A stretch of DNA of 64,000 nucleotides, from positions 1-64,000 of the forward strand of contig JAILHK010000008.1 in the NCBI GenBank assembly GCA_024695815.1, in the 5' to 3' direction. This DNA comes from Prevotella sp. (lineage in GTDB: Bacteria > Bacteroidota > Bacteroidia > Bacteroidales > Bacteroidaceae). Position 1 is the first letter of the stretch, and the number at the start of each line of letters is the position of its first letter. The translations under genes and the position numbers were made by a program. Under the pieces are notes generated by a model, which saw only the letters and a program-made list of their open reading frames with translations, was not told the DNA's origin and made no database searches. Shown piece after piece: positions 45,041 through 51,387 of the stretch.

Positions 45041-45455
45041 TCTTGCCATTTCCCCGCAAGAAGAAACCAAAGCACCACAAGCACCCGCAACCGCCCCTAG
45101 TGTGTCTTGCGGTTTCCCCGCAAGAAAAAAGCAAAGCACCACAAGCACCCGCAACCGCCCCTAGTGTGTCTTGCGGTTTCCCCGCAAGAAGAAAACAAAG
45201 CGCCACAAACACCTGCAACCGCCCCTAGTGTGTCTTGCGGTTTCCCCGCAAGAAAAAAGCAAAGCACCACAAGCACCCGCAACTGCCCCTAGTGTGTCTT
45301 GCGGTTTCCCCGCAAGAAGAAACCAAAGCACCACAAACACCCGCAACCGCCCCTAGTGTGTCTTGCGGTTTCCCCGCAAGAAAAAAAACAAAGCACCACA
45401 AACACCCGCAACCGCCCCTAGTGTGTCTTGCGGTTTCCCCGCAAGAAAAAAGCAA
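45041..45455. repeat. 64-bp tandem repeat array with a hairpin in each unit
   Basis: About 6.5 copies of a 64-bp unit recur, with TGTGTC at 45101, 45165, 45229, 45293, 45357 and 45422 (64, 64, 64, 64, then 65). Each unit has the stem TCTTGCGG/CCGCAAGA with a 5-nt loop, followed by a variable A/G-rich tract and a C-rich block ending CCCCTAGTG. A degenerate first hairpin is at 45041-45061. The unit is not a multiple of three, so it is not coding. It lies between the RM operon terminator and the RAYT promoter. Confidence 0.9.
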
Positions 45456-45461
45456 AAGAAA

Positions 45462-45490
45462 AGGCCCACCGTTGAAGGACGATGGGCCGG
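45462..45490 (-). terminator. Intrinsic terminator of the DpnII-type operon
   Basis: The stem GGCCCA/TGGGCC plus an inner CGT/ACG pair is followed on the minus strand by TTTTCTTTT. It lies 60 bp past the stop of the last methyltransferase gene. Confidence 0.7.
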
Positions 45491-45551
45491 GACCTAATGT
45501 TTTCACAACGCATCACAGCCTGTGAATCTTTTGATATCAACGACCTTAAAG

Positions 45552-46439
45552 TTATATTTCCTCCAGAAATGGCAGTCGATTATCTGTCTCCTCATGACAA
45601 ATAAAGCAATCTGCCTGAGTGTCCTCGGCCTTCACTATGTCTGGTATCTTTTTCTTGAAAGTAGTAAAGGTCTTGATATTCTCTATCTCTTCGCGGCGGG
45701 CACGGCTGATTTGGGCAAATGCCTCTTCTTGCTCAATGCCCAGAAAACGGCGCTCCAACAGATTGGCAGCAATGCCCGTAGTGCTGCTGCCGGCAAAGGG
45801 ATCAAGAACCCAAGCACCAGGCTGCGTCGATGCCATGATGATGCGAGAGAGTAATCCAAGTGGCTTCTGCGTAGGGTGCTTGGTGCACTTTTTCTCCCAT
45901 GGTGCAATAGCAGGCAATCGCCACACGTCAGTCATTTGCTTATCATCATTGATGTGCTTCATCAACTCGTAGTTATAATAGTGTGCCACTTTCTCCTTTT
46001 TTCTCGCCCAAATGATGAACTCCGTCGAGTACGTGAAGTAACGACAGGAGATATTGGGCGGTGGATTGGTCTTGGCCCAAGTAATAACATTAAGAATCTT
46101 GTAGCCTAACTGCGTCAAACAATTGGCAACAGAAAAGATGTTGTGATAGGTGCCCGATATCCAAATTGTGCCATTATCCTTCAGTTTCTCGCGGCAGAGC
46201 GAGAGCCACTTCAAATTGAAGGCGTTGATGTTGTCCTGAGACATAGACTTGTCCCAGTCACCCTTATCCACACACACCACCTTCCCACTTTGCACTGAGA
46301 TGCCGCCACTCGATAGGAAGTATGGTGGATCGGCAAATATCATGTCGAACTTGAAATCGAACTGTGGCAGCAGTTCAAACGTATCGCCATGAAGCAGATT
46401 GAAAGTATGATCAGAAGATTTATAATAGGGCTTTATCAC
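45552..46439 (-). CDS. dpnA: DpnA-like adenine DNA methyltransferase (beta class)
   Basis: The 295-residue protein has motif IV MIFADPPYFL near residue 35 and the SAM-binding motif I as DPFAGSSTTG near residue 220, the order of beta-class N6/N4 methyltransferases. It overlaps the DpnII-like endonuclease gene by 4 bp. In DpnII systems the second methylase (DpnA) modifies GATC, including on single-stranded DNA, so that incoming DNA is protected. The name is given by context with the other two genes. Confidence 0.85.
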   Translation of the reverse strand: MIKPYYKSSDHTFNLLHGDTFELLPQFDFKFDMIFADPPYFLSSGGISVQSGKVVCVDKGDWDKSMSQDNINAFNLKWLSLCREKLKDNGTIWISGTYHNIFSVANCLTQLGYKILNVITWAKTNPPPNISCRYFTYSTEFIIWARKKEKVAHYYNYELMKHINDDKQMTDVWRLPAIAPWEKKCTKHPTQKPLGLLSRIIMASTQPGAWVLDPFAGSSTTGIAANLLERRFLGIEQEEAFAQISRARREEIENIKTFTTFKKKIPDIVKAEDTQADCFICHEETDNRLPFLEEI

Positions 46440-47266
46440 AGTTCTGAACGTAATAATGAAACAAAATCCTGAATATTCGTCAGATTAAACACATAAGGAA
46501 TTTCTTCGTATGCTTCTTTAAATGAGCCAACACCATCCCATCCTTTACCGTCTGTTATCCAAACAAATTTATACCCAGCTATTCCATTAATCTTGGGTGA
46601 TAATTCCGAATAGGCGCGTGCTACTTCACTTGGCTTAGATCCTCCGCCCTTTGAATAGAAATTAACTTCAATCAAATATGTCTGTTTTTTTGTTTTAACA
46701 ACAAAATCAAATCGCTTAATATCTTTACCAAGTACAGCTTTTACATCTGGAAGATATTTACATTGTACCTCTTTCTCGCAAGGTATGCCATTCTCGATAA
46801 ATATGTCATACACCCAGTTCTCCATCACATGTCCACTCCTGTTTTTTCTTGCATTCGAATCAAGACCTGTCTCTACGCCAAATACATAGTCAACAAGGTT
46901 TTTAATCTCACGGTTTTGGAAAACCTTAGTTAATCCAGTTCCGCTCATGAATTCCAGAACTCCCTCAACACTAGTAAAAAGTTCATTTATGGGGCGAGCA
47001 GTTTTATCAGGTAACAAATACATTTTCTCATCCTTTCGTCTTGTGGCAATAAGAATGTCAAGCACTTGAAAAACCTGAGGGTCTCTATCCCATATCAACT
47101 TTACTGCTTCTGGAAAATTCTCTTTTCCAATGAGGTAATTGAGTATATTCAAATTAATTGCAATCTCTTCAACGTTTTGCTGAATCTTATCAAAGTCGCA
47201 ATAGAAATCGAGCGTAGCATTTGTCTCATAGAGCTGAGACATAAAAAGGTTGAAATTCTTATCCAT
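46436..47266 (-). CDS. dpnB: Type II restriction endonuclease, DpnII/MboI family (GATC)
   Basis: The 276-residue protein matches the DpnII family by eye: NLFMSQLYETNATLDFY at the N-terminus, VLDILIATRRKD, SGHVMENWVYDIF, then the catalytic region KRFDFVV near 183 and IEVNFYSKGGGSKPSE near 195 followed by YKFVWITDGKGW. It is flanked by and overlaps both methyltransferase genes (4 and 8 bp). It is visibly more AT-rich than the neighbouring PUL genes, consistent with horizontal transfer. It should cut unmethylated GATC. Confidence 0.85.
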   Translation of the reverse strand: MDKNFNLFMSQLYETNATLDFYCDFDKIQQNVEEIAINLNILNYLIGKENFPEAVKLIWDRDPQVFQVLDILIATRRKDEKMYLLPDKTARPINELFTSVEGVLEFMSGTGLTKVFQNREIKNLVDYVFGVETGLDSNARKNRSGHVMENWVYDIFIENGIPCEKEVQCKYLPDVKAVLGKDIKRFDFVVKTKKQTYLIEVNFYSKGGGSKPSEVARAYSELSPKINGIAGYKFVWITDGKGWDGVGSFKEAYEEIPYVFNLTNIQDFVSLLRSEL

Positions 47267-48155
47267 AGTTCATCATTAATAGTTCTGTCAGTTTTCCTCG
47301 CTTTTCTGGGTTGGCATTGATGAATCGAGAGGCGAATACCCGTTCAATCCGATAGTCCTTATATAGTTCCTCGAAGAAGGTGTCCTCAGGATTCTTGGCT
47401 GAGCAATCTGCGTTGCTTTCCATCCAGTAACAGCCAGCATCATCTAGTTGACGACAAAAAGCTGCCAGCGCCCTTTGGTCATCATCATTGAAATCACCTC
47501 TAGCATATGCCGTAAAACTCGAAGTAGCATCCAGTGGACGATAGGGAGGATCAAGATAAACAAATGTTAGTCCATCGATATGCTGAATCGTTTGTGCATA
47601 ATCGCCCTGACAGATTTCAACTTGCGCAGATTGCAGAAGTTGACTGTCAGTCCTTAATAGTTTTCCATTGCATATAGTTGGATTAGCATGTTTACCAAAT
47701 GGCACATTAAACTGTCCCCGTCTGTTAACTCTAAAAAGGCCATTAAAACATGTCTTATTCAAGAATATCAGTTGGGATGACCTGTCTATATCATCACCGA
47801 TATGCTGGTTGTATTGCTCACGCACCTCGTAGAACATCTGGCTTCGCCCGTTTTGGTCAGTTATGGCCAAATACTTATTCTCTAATTTTTCAAGATTATC
47901 AATGAGCGCTTCTACTTCATCCTTAATAATTCGGTAAGTAAGAATCAGGTCTTCATTGATATCATTGATTACGGCTTTCCTAATGTTGCGAAAATGCTGC
48001 AACATATAGAATAGCATTGCTCCACCGCCTACAAACGGTTCTACGTAAGTGAAAGGTTCTTGCTTAATTCTCTCTGGCAGCTGTTCAGACAACTGACTTA
48101 ATAATTGTCCTTTGCCTCCTGCCCATTTCAAAAAAGGTTTTGCCTCTATGCTCAT
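47259..48155 (-). CDS. dpnM: Dam-like (D12 class, GATC) adenine methyltransferase, DpnM-type
   Basis: The start at 48155 (MSIEAKPFLKWAGGKG) is chosen because the FLKWAGGK motif normally lies at the very N-terminus; an open frame extends 54 bp upstream. Motif I is YVEPFVGGGAM and motif IV is YLDPPYRP near residue 200, with NKTCFNGLFRVN between, all typical of D12 Dam enzymes. First gene of the dpnM-dpnB-dpnA operon, overlapping the next by 8 bp. It has a promoter at 48423-48452 and a long structured leader. Confidence 0.9.
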   Translation of the reverse strand: MSIEAKPFLKWAGGKGQLLSQLSEQLPERIKQEPFTYVEPFVGGGAMLFYMLQHFRNIRKAVINDINEDLILTYRIIKDEVEALIDNLEKLENKYLAITDQNGRSQMFYEVREQYNQHIGDDIDRSSQLIFLNKTCFNGLFRVNRRGQFNVPFGKHANPTICNGKLLRTDSQLLQSAQVEICQGDYAQTIQHIDGLTFVYLDPPYRPLDATSSFTAYARGDFNDDDQRALAAFCRQLDDAGCYWMESNADCSAKNPEDTFFEELYKDYRIERVFASRFINANPEKRGKLTELLMMNYG

Positions 48156-48212
48156 TGCTCTTTTGTCGTTTGGCTGCGGACAAAAGAAAGCGTACCCTCC
48201 TCCAATCATCCC

Positions 48213-48346
48213 TTAACGAAGGCCGTCCACCACAGAAGCCCGTACAGAGAGATGAAAGGAAGGGGTACGCCTATACAGCATAGGCGTATCCTCATCCCCA
48301 GAGACTCTCTGTAACTTAAACTTGTTTGGTGGACTGTTTTCGTTAA
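48213..48346. ncRNA. 134-bp rod-shaped inverted repeat (structured leader or small RNA)
   Basis: Three nested, co-centred stems are visible: 48213-48232 with 48327-48346; TACAGAGAG (48273 side is not included; 48243-48251) with CTCTCTGTA (48305-48313); and TACGCCTAT (48266-48274) with ATAGGCGTA (48280-48288). Several mismatched positions are G-U on the plus strand but A-C on the minus strand, favouring a plus-strand RNA; yet a good minus-strand promoter at 48423-48452 would make it a leader of dpnM. A long rod with a central bubble is a 6S-like shape, but homology was not established; a MITE is also possible. Confidence 0.55.
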
Positions 48347-48360
48347 AAGTCTCTTAGAAC

Positions 48361-48410
48361 TTAGATACTGCTATCTAATTCCACATAGTTAGCCAGCGCT
48401 CATAGTGAGC
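48361..48410 (-). other. Two small hairpins in the dpnM leader
   Basis: TTAGATA/TATCTAA (48361-48367 with 48372-48378) and GCTCA/TGAGC (48398-48402 with 48406-48410) lie between the promoter and the 134-bp rod, so the whole region from the start site to the rod is structured. Confidence 0.5.
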
Positions 48411-48422
48411 AATAAGCAGTTG

Positions 48423-48452
48423 CAAAGTTAAGCATTTCCATCGACAAAACAA
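48423..48452 (-). promoter_or_regulatory. Promoter of the DpnII-type operon
   Basis: Minus-strand TAACTTTG (48423-48430) and TTG (48450-48452) are separated by 19 bp, an excellent match to the Bacteroidetes consensus. The predicted start site near 48417 gives a leader of about 260 nt before dpnM. Confidence 0.7.
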
Positions 48453-48470
48453 GCGTTCTGCTTTGCTTTT

Positions 48471-48638
48471 TCACCTTTTCACGCTGATTTCTGTTTCTAC
48501 GTAGTCAGAAGCATCAAGAACAATTTCGCAGTTTCGGTACATCTGTCTCACCATCTCAACGGCATCATCTTCATTTTCTGCATCCGTCTCAATAATGCGA
48601 CTCAACACCTCTGTCAGTTTTATTCTATACTTCGTCAT
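48471..48638 (-). CDS. DpnD/PcfM-family small protein
   Basis: The start at 48638 gives a 55-residue protein MTKYRIKLTEVLSRIIET... with DAENEDDAVEMVRQMYR and EIVLDASDYVETEI, the pattern of the DpnD/PcfM family. DpnD was named as the partner of the DpnI endonuclease DpnC; PcfM is found on conjugative plasmids. Here it lies next to a DpnII-type rather than DpnI-type system. A TACTTTTG element at 48647-48654 would place the start site at the ATG, suggesting a leaderless or nearly leaderless mRNA. Function unknown. Confidence 0.75.
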   Translation of the reverse strand: MTKYRIKLTEVLSRIIETDAENEDDAVEMVRQMYRNCEIVLDASDYVETEISVKR

Positions 48639-48646
48639 ACGAATTG

Positions 48647-48654
48647 CAAAAGTA
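48647..48654 (-). promoter_or_regulatory. Proximal -7 box of the DpnD-like gene
   Basis: Minus-strand TACTTTTG only 9 bp upstream of the chosen ATG. A second box at 48860-48867 within a repeated element may also drive this gene. Confidence 0.4.
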
Positions 48655-48839
48655 CCAAAAATCAACGATGATTTTGCTCTTAGATCAGAACTTAACAAAA
48701 AAGATCAAAAAAGATCAAATCAAAGAAAAAACCACCCTTCCTTTGACTTGATTAGTGATATTAATGTTCATTGACGACTACGCCACTATAAGCATTTTTT
48801 CTTTAATTAGTGTAGATAATTTAGTAGGTTAAGAGTTGA

Positions 48840-48882
48840 GAGGTTGTTTATGCTCAGTGCAAAGATACTAATTTTTTAGCAA
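48840..48882 (-). repeat. Promoter-bearing repeat, copy 1 of 3
   Basis: The element starts GAGGTTGTTTATGCTCAGTG and continues with CAAAGATACTAATTTTTTAG. On the minus strand it contains TATCTTTG (48860-48867), a -7 box. Related copies are at 50013-50056 and 51200-51243. The 340 bp between the DpnD-like gene and the next plus-strand gene otherwise hold only AT-rich sequence. Confidence 0.75.
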
Positions 48883-48983
48883 ATCATCTTATCGAAAGTT
48901 CTAAATTACTAAACGAAAAGAGGAAAAAATGTAGAATAGTTAATTTTTACATAAAAACTTGACCACCTTATGGTAAAAATGAT

Positions 48984-49027
48984 TATTTTTGTTCCCAAAT
49001 AACTCGTCGTTTACCTTAAAACGACGA
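48984..49027 (+). promoter_or_regulatory. Promoter box and adjoining perfect palindrome
   Basis: Plus-strand TATTTTTG (48984-48991) is followed by the inverted repeat TCGTCGTTT/AAACGACGA (49004-49012 with 49019-49027) just past the expected start site. The palindrome could be an operator or a 5' hairpin for the small lipoprotein and GNAT genes. Confidence 0.45.
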
Positions 49028-49046
49028 ATTAACTCTATTAACCACA

Positions 49047-49178
49047 ATGAAAAATACTTTGTTATTTCTTACTTGTATAATTGTATTGATGACGGGGTGT
49101 AGAGAAACAGGAAAGGACGTATTTTATAAGCAATTTAGAAATGATGAACTTGGAATTGAAAAAGATAAAGATTTGTAA
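49047..49178 (+). CDS. Small lipoprotein-like peptide (43 residues)
   Basis: MKNTLLFLTCIIVLMTGC forms a signal peptide with a good lipobox, followed by only 25 charged residues ending EKDKDL. It overlaps the GNAT start by 38 bp in another frame. It may be a genuine short lipoprotein, a leader peptide translationally coupled to the GNAT gene, or the 5' remnant of a longer truncated gene. No family recognised. Confidence 0.4.
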   Translation: MKNTLLFLTCIIVLMTGCRETGKDVFYKQFRNDELGIEKDKDL

Positions 49179-49725
49179 GGCGACCAAAGAACAGGCATCA
49201 GAGATTGCCCGTTTGATTATGATAGCGATGACAGACGAATGCTGTCTCTACTTCTGTGGTGAGGGATACGGACTGGATGATTTCCGCAAGATGATGACCA
49301 TGCTGGTTGAACAAGAAGATTCGCAGTATAGCTACAGGAACACCCTGGTGGCTATGGACGGGCATCAGGTTGTGGGCTGTTCAGTGAGTTATGATGGCAG
49401 CCAACTACACGCGTTGCGTTTGGCTTTCATCAAGGCTGCCAAGGAATATCTCGGCAAGGACCACTCGGGTATGGAGGATGAGACACAGGCAGGGGAGCTG
49501 TATCTTGACTCGCTGGCCGTACTACCAGAATATCGCCGTCAGGGAATAGCGAGAGCATTGCTGCTGGCAACCAAGGAGCGAGCCAATCAACACGGGCTAC
49601 CTCATGTTGGCCTTCTGGTGGACACCGATAATCCTAATGGCGAAGCACTCTACTCGTCTGTCGGTTTCCGATACGTAGGGGACAACAGATGGGGTGGACA
49701 TCCCATGAAACACATGATCCTGTAG
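49141..49725 (+). CDS. GNAT family N-acetyltransferase
   Basis: The 194-residue protein shows the GNAT fold: ICKATKEQASEIARLI at the start, then AGELYLDSLAVLPEYRRQGIARALLLA, carrying the acetyl-CoA pyrophosphate loop (RRQGIA), and the final HVGLLVDTDNPNGEALYSSVGFRYVGDN. Two Met codons at 49141 and 49144 are possible starts. It is an isolated plus-strand gene inside the minus-strand island, between two copies of the promoter-bearing repeat. Substrate unknown. Confidence 0.85.
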   Translation: MMNLELKKIKICKATKEQASEIARLIMIAMTDECCLYFCGEGYGLDDFRKMMTMLVEQEDSQYSYRNTLVAMDGHQVVGCSVSYDGSQLHALRLAFIKAAKEYLGKDHSGMEDETQAGELYLDSLAVLPEYRRQGIARALLLATKERANQHGLPHVGLLVDTDNPNGEALYSSVGFRYVGDNRWGGHPMKHMIL

Positions 49726-49796
49726 CGAGGCACTGAATCGCTGCGATCCGGTATCATTTTCTTAGTTTTTTTCGCGTGACACTTGCCTGCAGGTCT

Positions 49797-50019
49797 TTAG
49801 CGCTTGTTGCTGAAGAACATGCCGGTGAGGATGAGCATCGTGCCGATAAGGAAGTAGAGGGTGATGCGCTCGGAGAGCATGAGCCAGGCGAAGAGAACGG
49901 TGGTGACGGGGTTGAAATAGACGTAGTTGGTGGCCACGACGGCACCAAGCTTCTTCAGGGCCCAGTTCCACGCGATGAAGCAGATCATGGAGGCCACGCA
50001 GCCCAGCCACCCGAGGTTG
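49797..50019 (-). pseudogene. Truncated copy of the DMT transporter C-terminus
   Basis: The last about 70 codons (GCVASMICFIAWNWALKK to ILTGMFFSNKR) match the intact transporter at 54652-55548 residue for residue, with mostly synonymous differences. No N-terminal part exists: at 50013-50019 the sequence passes at GAGGTTG into copy 2 of the promoter-bearing repeat. Intact counterpart has the same GAGGTTG at this position, so the junction has 7 bp of microhomology. Confidence 0.88.
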
Positions 50020-50056
50020 TTTATGCTCAATGCAAAGATACTAATTATTTTGTAAA
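50013..50056 (-). repeat. Promoter-bearing repeat, copy 2 of 3
   Basis: Shares GAGGTTGTTTATGCTCA and TGCAAAGATACTAATT with copy 1. The -7 box TATCTTTG lies at 50033-50040 on the minus strand. It is fused directly to the transporter fragment. Confidence 0.75.
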
Positions 50057-50125
50057 TCACAACTGGTTGCTGTGCCAGAGCAACAAAATTGTGGCTCACA
50101 CTGGTCTAAATGACTAATTTAATTC

Positions 50126-51151
50126 TTATTCGGAGTCTTTCTCTTCAAATGGCAGTTCGCCCAGATATTTGTCAAAGTCGCTTTGGAACAGACGGTCCTG
50201 AATAATTCGATACTTCTCAAATTCAGTTTCAGCATGTAGCACAGCCTCTTCATGAGTTACACTACCAGCATCGTTCAACAAAGGGCGCTCGTCGCTACTC
50301 AGATAGGCATCAATACGTTTGGCCCAGTCTTCCATCGTCATAGGGATATGACGCTTGGCTCGGCTCTCAGCAAAATCGAGCACAGCAGTTACGATATGCC
50401 CCATATCGTCGAGTTCCATCTCATTCAGATAATTCTTGGCGATAGAAACATCCGTCTTAACAATTTTTCCGTCAGGCGCATTCTCCCAAGTGGTTAGTCC
50501 CATGTGCTCTTTTTCAGCATCGGCCCGCTCCATGATGAGCTCCGCTGCCGTATGCTGATGCACAGCATAGTGCATCTTGTTTTGAATGCGCTTATAGAAC
50601 AGCCGTGTGGTAGGTGCATCCTTGTTGTAGTCCATGCTGGTGGCATAGATATCTGTGAGCTTTTGGTAGAAACGACGCTCTGAAAGACGAATCTCTCGAA
50701 TCTCTGCCAGCAGGTGCTCAAAGTAATCCTCGCCCAAGAAGGTTCCATTCTCCATGCGCTTCCTATCAAGCACATAGCCACGGATGGCATACTCACGCAA
50801 CACACTGGTTGCCCACTGGCGGAACTGAGTGGCACGGATGCTGTTCACACGATAGCCCACGCTGATGATAGCGTCGAGATTGTAATATTGCGTATTATAT
50901 TGCTTACCATCAGAAGCTGTTCGTCGGAATTTCCGACAAACTGACTCTTTAACCAATTCACCAGTATTAAAAGCATTTTGCAGATGCTCTGTTATTGTTG
51001 ATCGCCCTTTGTCAAAAAGTACTGCAATAGCATCCTGTGTACACCAAATTGTTTCTTCGGCATACATAACTTCGATTCCCTGTTCCTTCGCCTCGGCCTG
51101 GAAAATCAGGAACTCGGCCGTACTGTTTCTTATCTCGAATTTCTTAGGCAT
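50126..51151 (-). CDS. RhuM family protein
   Basis: The 341-residue protein is typical of the RhuM/virulence-protein family: ETIWCTQDAIAVLFDKGRSTITEHLQNAF, then VCRKFRRTASDGKQYNTQYYNLDAIISVGYRVNS and FRQWATSVLREYAIRGYVLD, followed by a helical C-terminal half with RLFYKRIQNKMHYAVHQHTAAE. The N-terminal part resembles a DNA-binding/Bro-N-like module. Such genes are common near restriction and phage-related islands in Bacteroidetes. Function is unproven. A promoter lies in repeat copy 3. Confidence 0.85.
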   Translation of the reverse strand: MPKKFEIRNSTAEFLIFQAEAKEQGIEVMYAEETIWCTQDAIAVLFDKGRSTITEHLQNAFNTGELVKESVCRKFRRTASDGKQYNTQYYNLDAIISVGYRVNSIRATQFRQWATSVLREYAIRGYVLDRKRMENGTFLGEDYFEHLLAEIREIRLSERRFYQKLTDIYATSMDYNKDAPTTRLFYKRIQNKMHYAVHQHTAAELIMERADAEKEHMGLTTWENAPDGKIVKTDVSIAKNYLNEMELDDMGHIVTAVLDFAESRAKRHIPMTMEDWAKRIDAYLSSDERPLLNDAGSVTHEEAVLHAETEFEKYRIIQDRLFQSDFDKYLGELPFEEKDSE

Positions 51152-51199
51152 ATATGATTAGCTTGTTATTAACCCCGTGACGGAATCACAGTGTTCACT

Positions 51200-51243
51200 A
51201 AGTTGTTTATGTACGGTGCAAAGATACTAATATTTTAGCAAAA
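51200..51243 (-). repeat. Promoter-bearing repeat, copy 3 of 3
   Basis: Matches AGTTGTTTATG and GTGCAAAGATACTAAT of the other copies, with changes in between. The -7 box TATCTTTG (51219-51226) sits 68 bp upstream of the RhuM start. The rest of the gap to 51331 is AT-rich with no other feature seen. Confidence 0.65.
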
Positions 51244-51331
51244 TTGTTTCATATGCTATGATATTTCGTTCATTGGAATAATCACGTTCCTATTTGACCT
51301 GTTATTTTCAAACAGTTCAAATGACAGAAAC

Positions 51332-51339
51332 TACTTTTG
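51332..51339 (+). promoter_or_regulatory. Promoter -7 box of the fructan pair
   Basis: Plus-strand TACTTTTG, about 50 bp upstream of the chosen start at 51388, which supports that start over an upstream in-frame ATG at 51337. Confidence 0.5.
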
Positions 51340-51387
51340 CAATGTTTTTACAACTCATTTGTTTTTTACGCAATAACTAAATTAATT

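Noticed and set aside
45041..45455. CRISPR array
   Set aside because: The whole 64-bp unit is repeated; there are no unique spacers and no cas genes.
44988..45525. Several 60-96 codon open frames on both strands encoding repetitive peptides
   Set aside because: They run through the 64-bp tandem array. 64 is not a multiple of three, so each unit is read in a different frame, and frames are open on both strands alike. This is composition, not coding.
48471..48638. DpnI-type (methyl-directed) restriction system
   Set aside because: Only the DpnD-like protein hints at it. The nuclease present has DpnII-family motifs and two methyltransferases accompany it.
49797..50099. A 100-codon frame as a real small transporter
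   Set aside because: Its first 27 codons are translated from the promoter-bearing repeat; only the last about 70 codons are transporter, matching the intact copy.
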